Shown here: one piece after another, positions 1 through 6,781 of the stretch
How positions within the stretch are numbered: position 1 is the first letter of the stretch
How the letters are laid out: every line of letters begins with the position of its first letter
Origin: Candidatus Mediterraneibacter gallistercoris
GTDB taxonomy: Bacteria > Bacillota_A > Clostridia > Lachnospirales > Lachnospiraceae
DNA length: 23,888 nt
Reading direction: 5' to 3'
Assembly: GCA_019119745.1 (NCBI GenBank)
Contig: DWWI01000190.1
Span: 1-23,888, forward strand
The notes under the pieces: generated by a model
Told to the model about the DNA's origin: nothing
What the model saw: the letters and a program-made list of their open reading frames with translations, nothing else
Database searches by the model: none
Program-made: the position numbers and the translations under genes

Positions 1-1
1 A

Positions 2-46
2 GCCTTTCAGGAACGCACAGAGAGGAAGGAGGCTGCTGCTCGATGA
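2..46 (+). CDS. istA: IstA transposase, C-terminal end only (partial)
   Basis: An open frame runs from the window edge and ends with TGA at 44-46, giving the tail AFQERTERKEAAAR. The stop overlaps the istB start in an ATGA arrangement, the usual translational coupling of IS21 istA and istB. Only 14 residues are visible, so the identification rests on the position directly before istB and not on any domain. IstA would be the DDE-type transposase of the element. Confidence 0.6.
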   Translation, partial: AFQERTERKEAAAR

Positions 47-846
47 ACCGTGAAATCTTAAAAAGTATGGATACCGGCCATATCCCTGTACAGCGGCTCA
101 CAGCCCTGCTTGAAACGTTTACCTTAAAGCATGCGGCGCGTATGCTTCCGGATCTTCTGGAAACCGCAGATCTTCAGGACTCCTCCTGCAGGGAATTCCT
201 TCTGGCTGTTCTCGAGACCGAAGTTAAAGGGCGGAATGAACGGCGTCGGAAGCGCAACTATTCCGCAGCGCATTTTCCACCAAATATCCGACCATTGGAA
301 GAGTTTAATCCGGAAGAGCTGGAGTCAGGTATCACTCAGGCACAGCTCTCCGTTTTGAAAGAATTATCCTGGCTGGACAATTGCGGAAACCTTGTCTTTG
401 CGGGGCCTCCGGGCCTCGGCAAGACCATGGTTGCCTGTGGCCTTGGTCTACAGGCTGTCAACAGCGGCTATACTGTATGTTTTGAGAAGATGACCAACCT
501 GATTAAGATTCTCGACACTGCAGAAACAGAGCGTGCAGCCGGATTCCGACTCAAAAATATCAAGAAAGCACAGCTTGTCATCATTGATGAGATTGGCTAT
601 ACGCCGATAAGCCGCGGACAGGCAAACCGCTTTTTCACATTTATCAGTGATACCTATGAAACCAGTTCCATCATTTTTACCACCAATAAAGAGATTGTTG
701 ACTGGGCTGAGATGATGGGTGATCCGGTACTTACCACTGCGATGTTGGACCGGATCCTGCACCATGCCAAGTGTTACTCTTTCCGCGGGGAATCCTACCG
801 GCTGAAGCACCCTGACCTGTACCCACAGGGAGACGCAGGGATGTAA
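43..846 (+). CDS. istB: IstB, IS21-family ATP-binding transposition helper
   Basis: This is a 267-residue AAA+ ATPase of the IstB/DnaC-like type, which forms a complex on target DNA and stimulates the IstA transposase. The Walker A motif GPPGLGKT spans residues 121-128, and the Walker B motif LVIIDE ends at D182-E183. The C-terminal stretch FRGESYRLKHPDLY is typical of IstB. An AAGGAGG ribosome site at 26-32 precedes the ATG by 10 bases, and the start overlaps the istA stop. Length (about 250 residues is usual) and motifs look intact, so the protein should be functional. The stop codon lies inside the first of the terminal repeats, so the gene runs right up to the element's end structure. Confidence 0.95.
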   Translation: MNREILKSMDTGHIPVQRLTALLETFTLKHAARMLPDLLETADLQDSSCREFLLAVLETEVKGRNERRRKRNYSAAHFPPNIRPLEEFNPEELESGITQAQLSVLKELSWLDNCGNLVFAGPPGLGKTMVACGLGLQAVNSGYTVCFEKMTNLIKILDTAETERAAGFRLKNIKKAQLVIIDEIGYTPISRGQANRFFTFISDTYETSSIIFTTNKEIVDWAEMMGDPVLTTAMLDRILHHAKCYSFRGESYRLKHPDLYPQGDAGM

Positions 847-979
847 AAATCTTCTTACCGGATAAAGTAAGAAAGTGCTTACCTTACGATGTAAAAATCT
901 TCTTACCAGGGTATGTAAAAAACTCCTTACCATACAGTGTAAAAAACATCTTACCTAACAATGTAAAAAAGTGCTTGAC
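842..979 (+). repeat. Six 18-bp direct repeats with exact 24-bp period (IS21 right end)
   Basis: Copies start at 842, 866, 890, 914, 938 and 962, each 24 bp after the previous one. Most begin TGTAAAAA and end CTTACC, separated by 6-bp variable spacers. The first and third copies are identical (TGTAAAAATCTTCTTACC); the last ends CTTGAC and is followed by the terminal A at 980. IS21-family elements carry multiple internal transposase-binding repeats near each end, so these are most likely IstA sites. The spacing is a little over two helical turns, which would place bound subunits on nearly the same face of DNA. Confidence 0.85.
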
Positions 980-1420
980 ATTTGCAAACATGCGCGGGGC
1001 AGCCTGAACTATCACCTTGCCAATCTGCTGGACTCCATAGATGCCCTTTATGCAAAGTACAATGCCTTTCTGCTTGAGAATGGGTATGGTCCCAAATACG
1101 ACCTTGGGAATGCCCATATGTTTGTGATCGAAGGAATGGATAAAGTTAGGAAGATTATTGAGGAAAACAGGAAACGGAAACTGACAAAGCATATGCTCGT
1201 GAGTATACCACCCCAAATGAGTATCTTCAGTTTCATGGGATATTTGAAAGGCAAGTCAGCACTTATGATGTTCGACAGACACGCAAATTTAAAGTATAAA
1301 TTTGGAAACCGTCATTTTTGGTCAGAAGGATACTATGTGAGCACAGTAGGATTAAACGAAGCCACAATCAAGAAGTATATACAAGAGCGGGAAAAGTACG
1401 ATATTATGCAGGATAAATAA
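971..1420 (+). pseudogene. Chimeric remnant: unknown fragment joined to truncated IS200/IS605 TnpA
   Basis: The frame is open for 149 codons from a GTG that lies inside the IS21 end, so that GTG is unlikely to be a natural start. Residues about 4-72 (KHARGSLNYHLANLLDSID onward) match no family I recognise and are cut off at the left by the IS21 insertion. From about 1190 the protein becomes the C-terminal half of an IS200-type Y1 transposase: HMLVSIPP, FMGYLKGKSALMMFDRHANL, FWSEGYYVSTVGLNEATIKK, with the candidate catalytic tyrosine in KKYI. The N-terminal half of TnpA, including most of the HUH motif region, is missing; only one H of that motif remains. The full enzyme is about 150 residues, and only about 76 remain here. 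I consider it non-functional. Confidence 0.75.
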
Positions 1421-1640
1421 GCGTAAAAGAGTATGAGGGCCCTTTTAAGGGTTAAAGGCTAAGTAGTACAAACGGCCCCTTTAGGGGCAGCGACGAGTCA
1501 AAAGCATAGTGGCTTGAACAAAGTGAAAGCCAGCGCCTTGAGACGCTGGCCTAGTATCAAAGGCTTATAGCCGTTCCGCTGGACACCCATTCTACGGGTA
1601 GGGGCGACTAGAAGTAAGAATTTTGAAAACAAATGCAGGG
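1190..1640 (+). mobile_element. IS200/IS605-family remnant (3' half of tnpA plus hairpin-rich flank)
   Basis: Coding similarity to IS200-type TnpA begins at about 1190 and ends at the TAA at 1418-1420. The following 220 bases hold several short perfect hairpins and the string GGCTTATAGCC, a type of structure common at the 3' end of IS200/IS605 elements, whose ends are recognised as folded single strands. The left end has been lost. The right boundary is a guess; I chose the point after the last obvious inverted repeat. Confidence 0.6.
1440..1550 (+). repeat. Cluster of three small hairpins in the IS200 flank
   Basis: Three inverted repeats lie in a row: CCCTT/AAGGG at 1440-1451, GCCCC/GGGGC with a TTTA loop at 1475-1488, and GCCAGCG/CGCTGGC with an 8-base loop at 1529-1550. 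None is followed by a T-run, so they are not intrinsic terminators. They fit the folded 3' region of an IS200-like element. The rest of the 398-base gap (1421-1818) holds no gene. It contains an inverted repeat TTGCAT...ATGCAA (1674-1699), a TATAAT at 1703-1708 without a well-spaced -35, and the promoter listed next. Confidence 0.55.
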
Positions 1641-1747
1641 GTTGGAGTGTATTTATGTAGAAAGATGAACTATTTGCATGAAAAATATTTAATATGCAAT
1701 GATATAATATGAAAATCAAAAATATGCTGGTAAAATTGTATTTTTAT

Positions 1748-1775
1748 TTGAAAAATATACTAAATATTGTATAAT
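1748..1775 (+). promoter_or_regulatory. Sigma-A-type promoter for the large operon
   Basis: TTGAAA at 1748-1753 and a perfect TATAAT at 1770-1775 are separated by 16 bp in an AT-rich stretch. The predicted start of transcription is about 1782, leaving a leader of about 37 bases before the ATG at 1819. It is the only clear promoter I see before the run of same-strand genes. An inverted repeat TTGCAT/ATGCAA about 50 bp upstream (1674-1699) could be a regulator site, but that is speculative. Confidence 0.65.
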
Positions 1776-1818
1776 TGTAAATATCTGGAGTAAAATATTA
1801 AGATTGGAGAATGCACAA

Positions 1819-2631
1819 ATGAAATGTAAAGTTTGTGGACAAGAACTGAAGAATGGAGCAAAATTTTGTGTAAAATGTGGAACAAAAGTGGAAATAGAAG
1901 AACAAAATGCTTCATTTAGAAAAGATGACGAACAAAGATGCAGTGTTTGTGGAAAATCATTGAAGCCAGGAGCCAAATTCTGTTCAAAATGCGGTTCCAG
2001 AGTGATACTGTCAGATCTTTCATCCGAAGAATCTATTCCAGAAGAAGAAAATCATGGTCAGTCTGATAGAAAAAAAACTTCGGATATTTCCATTAAGATG
2101 TCGAATGTGGAAAACGATATAGTTAATCCATTTCTTCTAAACGGAAAAAATCCGTGCGAATCAATATTACATCCAAAGTTAAATCCTTTGCAAAAGAAAA
2201 GAAAGAGTATAAGCAGAGAAGTTGATTATAAAGAATTAGAAATTGCAAAAAAGAGAGAAGAGGAAGAGAGGCGGCGTCAGGAAGAAGAGAAAGCCGCAAG
2301 AAGAGAAGAGGAAGAAAGACGGCGTCAGGAAGAAGAGGAAGCCGCGAGAAGAAGAGAAGAGGAAGAGAGACGGCGGCAGGAAGAAGATAGAGTTTATTGC
2401 GAAGAAATAGATAAGAAGCTTGCTCAAATGGAATCAATTCATGAAGAAATAATACCGGACGAGCAAAGCATTATTCAGAACGTTGAGGACAATTTAATTG
2501 AAGTCTCTGAGACAGGACAGACGTATGTCCCAAAGGAGGATCATATAGTACCCCAACAGTTTACTCGTGGATTCAGAACCGAGAGAGTAGAGAAACTTGC
2601 AAGAGCGAAGCCCTCTAAGCTGAGAAAATAA
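1819..2631 (+). CDS. Double zinc-ribbon protein with charged coiled coil
   Basis: The protein has 270 residues. Two CxxC-x10-CxxC zinc ribbons sit at the N terminus (Cys 3/6/17/20 and 41/44/55/58), each with the common CG..L..GAKFC pattern of bacterial zinc-ribbon modules. A polar linker follows, then a long Glu/Arg-rich coiled coil (about residues 135-195) built from a near-tandem repeat, and a C-terminal tail with VPQQFTRGF. No membrane segment or enzyme motif is visible. The ATG at 1819 is preferred over the upstream TTG at 1804 because GGAGA at 1806-1810 lies 8 bases before it. Its codons are more A-rich than those of the following genes. As first gene of the operon it could be an adaptor or scaffold that meets the other ribbon proteins; this is inference. 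Confidence 0.8.
   Translation: MKCKVCGQELKNGAKFCVKCGTKVEIEEQNASFRKDDEQRCSVCGKSLKPGAKFCSKCGSRVILSDLSSEESIPEEENHGQSDRKKTSDISIKMSNVENDIVNPFLLNGKNPCESILHPKLNPLQKKRKSISREVDYKELEIAKKREEEERRRQEEEKAARREEEERRRQEEEEAARRREEEERRRQEEDRVYCEEIDKKLAQMESIHEEIIPDEQSIIQNVEDNLIEVSETGQTYVPKEDHIVPQQFTRGFRTERVEKLARAKPSKLRK
2254..2391 (+). repeat. 48/51-bp in-frame tandem repeat encoding REEEERRRQEEE units
   Basis: Units begin at 2254, 2302 and 2353; the third is partial. Each encodes REEEERRRQEE plus a K/E-AARR joint. The repeat lengthens a single charged helix in the preceding gene. The 48 versus 51 bp unit length differs by one Arg codon, so copy number and phase may vary between strains. Confidence 0.7.
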
Positions 2632-2634
2632 TAT

Positions 2635-2656
2635 GATGATGCTTCCCGGCATCATC
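2635..2656 (+). other. Intercistronic perfect hairpin (8-bp stem)
   Basis: GATGATGC (2635-2642) pairs perfectly with GCATCATC (2649-2656) around a 6-base loop, starting just after the stop of the first gene. It is followed by an A-rich stretch and not a T-run, so it is not a typical terminator on this strand. It could protect or partly separate the first message from the rest of the operon. Confidence 0.5.
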
Positions 2657-2689
2657 TGATGAAGATAAAAAAGAAAGGAATGAGAGAAT

Positions 2690-3967
2690 ATGGCTATTTC
2701 TGAAGTAATTAAATTTGAGGGAGATCCAAATCAGCTTGTATGGAAACATCCTGCGGAGGATTTTAATACCACATCACAGCTGATCGTTGACGAGACACAT
2801 GAGGCACTGCTTGTGATCAACGGTAATGCCGCTGATCTGTTCGGCCCGGGCAGAAGAACCTTGAGTACCTCTAATATTCCGATTTTAAGAAGTATTATAG
2901 AGATTCCTACAGGCGGAGTAAGCGCCTTCCCATGTAAAGTTTTCTTTATAAATAAAGTTCATCAGATGGATATGAAGTGGGGAACGCAGAGTGCAATACC
3001 GCTGGAAGACCCGCTTTATGATATTTTTATGCATGTTATGCTGCACGGAAGTATGTCTGTGTCAGTAGATGATTCAAGAAAATTTATGCTGAAAATGGTT
3101 GGATTCCAGAAATCGTTCTATGCTGAGAGCCAGACTGGAGGAAGAGGACAGGCAGCAACAAATTCTCTGGTAGGAAAATTCAGAGGGATTATTTCATCAC
3201 ATGTGAAAGACTGTATTTCAAAGATTATGATTGACGGGCAGCTCAGCTATTTTATGATCAGTTCTCATCTTCTTGAAATCAGTGATGTCGTTAAAGAAAG
3301 ATTGGATGAAATCTTTGCAGAGTACGGTGTTAAAATTGAGTTTTTTAATATAGAAGCAATTGAAGTTCCGGATCAGGATTACGCGGAAATTTCGCAGGCC
3401 AAAAAACTTCGTACCAGCCGCTTGATCCAGGGATATACCTGGCAGGAAGAACGTCAGATGATGATTGCTGAGAAATTTGCCGCGAATGAGGGCAGTATGG
3501 GTGCTGTAGGCGGTGTAATGGGAGGCGCTATGGGAGGAATTGTCATGGGAAATACAATTTCCGAAGTGGCAAGAAATGCCCTCAATCCAGAGATGTTTGC
3601 AGGCCTGACAAAGCCTCCGAAGAATTCAGCCGAAGTAAAGCCTCCGATGGGAAGCAACGCAGAGGGAAAAACGGCAGGTAAAGGACTTGATGTTACTGAG
3701 TTTTTACATAATCCGCAGCAGGCAGACAGTACAGCCGGACAGGATGCAGAGACAGCGAAGGTAAAAGAGAGCCAGGAAGAGAATGCTTCAGAACAAGCAG
3801 AAGCAAAGAAGAAATATTGTCCGGAATGTGGCGCAGAGGTAGCACCGGGTGCTAAATTCTGTTCAGAATGTGGAAACAAGCTTTCAAGTAATATATGTCC
3901 GAACTGCGGAAATGAGATTAAACCGGGAATGAAGTTCTGTCCGGAATGTGGAACAAAGCTGAGTTGA
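2690..3967 (+). CDS. SPFH/band-7 domain protein with C-terminal double zinc ribbon (YdjI-like)
   Basis: This 425-residue protein has an SPFH (stomatin/flotillin/HflK-type) domain over about residues 1-255, resembling the B. subtilis YdjI or 'virion core protein' branch: opening ISEVIKFEGDPNQLVWKHP and the LVIN and YGVKIEFFNIEAIEVP segments. A glycine/methionine-rich flexible stretch (about 265-290) and a Pro/Ala/Lys/Glu linker follow. Two zinc ribbons end the protein (Cys 377/380/391/394 and 403/406/417/420). No N-terminal membrane anchor is evident; YdjI-type proteins are thought to join membranes peripherally and B. subtilis ydjI lies with pspA. SPFH proteins form large ring or cage assemblies on membranes. 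Here it is likely the scaffold of the operon's complex (inference). A 58-base gap with a hairpin separates it from the first gene. Confidence 0.88.
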   Translation: MAISEVIKFEGDPNQLVWKHPAEDFNTTSQLIVDETHEALLVINGNAADLFGPGRRTLSTSNIPILRSIIEIPTGGVSAFPCKVFFINKVHQMDMKWGTQSAIPLEDPLYDIFMHVMLHGSMSVSVDDSRKFMLKMVGFQKSFYAESQTGGRGQAATNSLVGKFRGIISSHVKDCISKIMIDGQLSYFMISSHLLEISDVVKERLDEIFAEYGVKIEFFNIEAIEVPDQDYAEISQAKKLRTSRLIQGYTWQEERQMMIAEKFAANEGSMGAVGGVMGGAMGGIVMGNTISEVARNALNPEMFAGLTKPPKNSAEVKPPMGSNAEGKTAGKGLDVTEFLHNPQQADSTAGQDAETAKVKESQEENASEQAEAKKKYCPECGAEVAPGAKFCSECGNKLSSNICPNCGNEIKPGMKFCPECGTKLS

Positions 3968-4016
3968 GGTTATATCAAGATCGGTAAAATACAACTGACA
4001 ACAGGAGGAATGAAAA

Positions 4017-4715
4017 ATGAGGAGAATGACAGATAAGAAAACGCTGATATTATTTTCTATTATATATGTTGTAGTATTTGCGGTAATGAATATGCTTGTA
4101 TTTTTTGTGTTTAATGAGAAAAACAATGTATTCTGGATCAGCTATGGCTTTATGTGCGCGGCATTTGTTATACAGATTGTGAGTATGTTTCTTGCTGTAA
4201 AAGCGCTTGAGGTAGAAGCGGTATTTTTTGGAATACCATTGGTATCGATCTCATTATTCTACTTTTTTGCCGCAGTATTTATATCAGCGGTATTTATGAT
4301 ATTTCAGAATGCACCGGTCAAGCTGGCAATAGCACTTCAGGTCATTGTTCTTGCGGTATATCTGGTTATTGCGGTTATTGCTCTTATGGCAAGAGATACA
4401 GTTCAGGATGTAAATGACAATATTAAAGTGAGCGTAGTCGCAATCAGATCAATGCAGGCCGATGTGGAAACATTAAAAGCTCAGGCTCAGGATCCGGCAT
4501 TAAAAGAGAAACTGCGCAAGCTCAGCGAGACAATCCGGTATTCGGATCCCATGTCAAATGATGCTGTAACAGATATAGAGGGACGTATTATGCAGGCTCT
4601 GAATGAGTTGAGAATCTTCTGTGAAAACGGACAGAACGCGGATGCTGCTAAAAAATGCGGAGAAATAGAAGTTTTATTCCTTCAGAGGAACAATCTATTA
4701 AAAGCTACAAAGTAA
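4017..4715 (+). CDS. Four-helix integral membrane protein with cytoplasmic helical tail
   Basis: Of the 232 residues, the first about 126 form four strongly hydrophobic helices (about 9-32, 39-64, 68-96 and 102-126). The remaining ~105 are polar and predicted helical, with heptad-like VVAIRSMQADVETLKAQAQ. I recognise no named family. The layout recalls small YdjG/YdjH-type membrane partners that accompany YdjI, but I cannot show homology. GGAGG at 4004-4008 supports the ATG at 4017; a second in-frame ATG lies at 4026. It directly follows the SPFH gene and could be its membrane anchor or partner. Confidence is high that it is a real gene and low for any role. Confidence 0.8.
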   Translation: MRRMTDKKTLILFSIIYVVVFAVMNMLVFFVFNEKNNVFWISYGFMCAAFVIQIVSMFLAVKALEVEAVFFGIPLVSISLFYFFAAVFISAVFMIFQNAPVKLAIALQVIVLAVYLVIAVIALMARDTVQDVNDNIKVSVVAIRSMQADVETLKAQAQDPALKEKLRKLSETIRYSDPMSNDAVTDIEGRIMQALNELRIFCENGQNADAAKKCGEIEVLFLQRNNLLKATK

Positions 4716-4747
4716 GTAAGGAATGAAAGAGTGGGGAAGAAACAGGA

Positions 4748-6748
4748 ATGGCGTCAAATTATAAGAGTCTGAAATGTAATTGCTGCGCAGGTTCGCTGGA
4801 ATATAATAAAGAAAAAAAAGTATGGATCTGTCAGTATTGTGGTAATGAGATGCGTCGGGAAGAAGAATATGACGGTCTTTATACAATAAAAAACGTTGTG
4901 AAACAGACACTTGTGGATATTGCGTATGGGAGACTTGACAGCGCGGAAAAGAATCTCTCGGAATGTGAAAAGATCGATTCATCTTATATAGGTACGCTTA
5001 TTGCCCGGCTTTGTTTTAAAATGTTTACCCTGACAACTCCAGGAGCGTGTGCTCCTGGAGCTTCAAAAAGTCTGATCGGACAACTGAAGCGGGGATATGA
5101 TGAACTAAAGGAACGTGATGAAGCTATTTCCACAGAAGAGGAGGCTTTGTACGAGGCTTTTGAAGAAAATGGAGATGCTTTTGCAGTCCTGGTGCTTGTG
5201 TTTGATTCGCTGGGAGACACCGTACACAGAGATTTTGCCGAAAATCTGCTGGATGCATCAGCAGTTTATTCACAGACATTAAATGAAAGCCTGCTGAATT
5301 ACGCAATGAATAGCGGCAAAATAGAGATGGCGGACACCGTCCTCGCAAATATCGATAATATTGACTGTAAGAAAGCATTTTTCCTTGTAATCAACAAATA
5401 TGAAGATGGTGAAAAAAAACGGGAACATATTTGCAGGATTATAGGAAATGCGGGACTGGTTCCTGACGACAGATATGAAATAGAGCAATATCTGCAGACA
5501 TCTGGAGACAGTATCCAGACAAAAGTATGCACATATGATGAGGCTGGGAAAAAGGGTGCGTCAGCATCTATAGAATATGTGATCCAGTATCTTCTGGCAT
5601 ATCTTGACGAGAACACAGAGCTGCTGAAGAAAGTAATCGGGAGATTTTGTGATTCGAAACCAAACGATACAGAATTATATCTTCTGATCCATCATATTAT
5701 GGCAGGACACACCTTCAGGAGTGCATCTGAGGAATTGGGGACAATGGCAGAGAAAGGGATGTTTATTGTATTTTCTCCTGCAGATATTGATACGATGTTA
5801 ACGCGTAAAGATCTCAACGGGGATGAAAAAGTAAGCTTTCTTCAAATGATTAAGAAGTGGAATGTCAATGACAAGACCTATGATAACGTGATTGGCAGGT
5901 ACCTGACCGAAAATAGCGATGCCGTTGACGTCCGTATTCAAGTAATACAGGAATTGTTGTCATCAGTAAAGACTCTTTCAACTAATACTGTGACAGATTA
6001 TGTATTAAAATGTTCGGCAGATGGGGAAAGAAAACCGGAGATTATAAGAATGTTATTCGGGCTTGATCTGAACCTGAGTTTTTACAGGGAACTTTTGTCG
6101 AACTATATGAAAAAATCTCCGGATGACCCATCTGTCAGGGAAGAGATTATTACATTCCTGACGGACTTGGGACTTCAGGGAGATCCGGAAACGGTCATAG
6201 AGATGGCATGTAATACTTCAGAAGAAAATCTGCAGGAGACGATAGAATATATCCAGAGAATGACAAATAATGGCGGAAGATTCAGAAATGACGCGCTCAG
6301 CACTTATCTGGAGAAAGCAAGAGATCATTGTTATCATTCCCAGATAATAAAAGCGCTTTACAGCCCGGCCGGGCGAATCAGCCCGGCAGCAATTACGAAT
6401 TATGTGCTGTTTGGAAAGGATGATGGAACGAAAGTACAGAATTTACGAGCCTTTTCATCACAGTGCAGCGTACCGCTGGGAACTTCAGGATGTCAGATTA
6501 ATCATTTGGGGCATACAATAACCTGCAGTCTGATTCAGGGCTATGTTCTTGCAACAGGGGATTCGGAACCTACGGCAATTGATATTGTCAATATGATGAA
6601 AGATGCGGGAGCAAGGCTGAATCCGGTAATCCGGGCAGACCAGACAGATATGAAATTTAAAAAGTATGCTGTCGATAACAAAGATGCATTGGGAATGCTG
6701 TCAAGAAAACTGTGTGAAGATAATAAAGTATTCTCGTTTTTATTTTAG
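4748..6748 (+). CDS. Large helical protein with N-terminal zinc ribbon, unknown function
   Basis: The product has 666 residues. The N terminus has a TFIIB-like ribbon (Cys10/Cys13 and Cys28/Cys31, in KCNCCAGSL and WICQYCGNEM). The remainder is soluble, acidic and predicted almost entirely helical, with repeat-like helix pairs that suggest an alpha-solenoid. No catalytic motif or membrane segment is visible. It sits 32 bases after the membrane protein gene in the same direction and 33 bases before the first of three paralogous coiled-coil genes. Solenoid plus ribbon would fit a large scaffold or adaptor; this is inference from shape only. Confidence 0.78.
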   Translation: MASNYKSLKCNCCAGSLEYNKEKKVWICQYCGNEMRREEEYDGLYTIKNVVKQTLVDIAYGRLDSAEKNLSECEKIDSSYIGTLIARLCFKMFTLTTPGACAPGASKSLIGQLKRGYDELKERDEAISTEEEALYEAFEENGDAFAVLVLVFDSLGDTVHRDFAENLLDASAVYSQTLNESLLNYAMNSGKIEMADTVLANIDNIDCKKAFFLVINKYEDGEKKREHICRIIGNAGLVPDDRYEIEQYLQTSGDSIQTKVCTYDEAGKKGASASIEYVIQYLLAYLDENTELLKKVIGRFCDSKPNDTELYLLIHHIMAGHTFRSASEELGTMAEKGMFIVFSPADIDTMLTRKDLNGDEKVSFLQMIKKWNVNDKTYDNVIGRYLTENSDAVDVRIQVIQELLSSVKTLSTNTVTDYVLKCSADGERKPEIIRMLFGLDLNLSFYRELLSNYMKKSPDDPSVREEIITFLTDLGLQGDPETVIEMACNTSEENLQETIEYIQRMTNNGGRFRNDALSTYLEKARDHCYHSQIIKALYSPAGRISPAAITNYVLFGKDDGTKVQNLRAFSSQCSVPLGTSGCQINHLGHTITCSLIQGYVLATGDSEPTAIDIVNMMKDAGARLNPVIRADQTDMKFKKYAVDNKDALGMLSRKLCEDNKVFSFLF

Positions 6749-6781
6749 ATAAAAACAAAGAAAGAGGAGGGGTGAAGTAAA

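Larger units (their letters stand above)
1..980 (+). mobile_element. IS21-family insertion sequence, right-hand part (left end outside window)
   Basis: The segment contains the last codons of istA, a full istB overlapping it, and a right end composed of regularly spaced repeats. The outer boundary is placed at 980 because the last repeat ends in CTTGACA, which read from the outside is TGTCAAG; TG...CA termini are usual for IS21-type elements. Beyond 980 the sequence changes to an unrelated truncated reading frame. The left terminus and the target duplication cannot be checked because the element begins before the window. Both the overlapping istA/istB arrangement and multiple terminal repeats are known for this family. 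Confidence 0.88.

Noticed and set aside
842..979. Regular 24-bp spaced repeats as a CRISPR array
   Set aside because: Spacers would be only 6 bp and repeats 18 bp, and the array sits exactly at the end of an IS21 element, where such repeats are expected.
975..1003. Outward-facing promoter at the IS21 end (TTGACA at 975-980)
   Set aside because: The -35 box is perfect, but 16-18 bp downstream there is only GC-rich sequence with no -10-like hexamer.
1674..1708. Promoter TTGCAT ... TATAAT upstream of the main operon
   Set aside because: The spacing is 23 bp, too long for a usual promoter; the pair TTGAAA/TATAAT at 1748-1775 is better.
2123..2437. Reverse-strand frame of 104 codons
   Set aside because: It is the shadow of the Glu/Arg-rich repeat of the forward gene; it is low-complexity Leu/Phe/Ser without a ribosome site.
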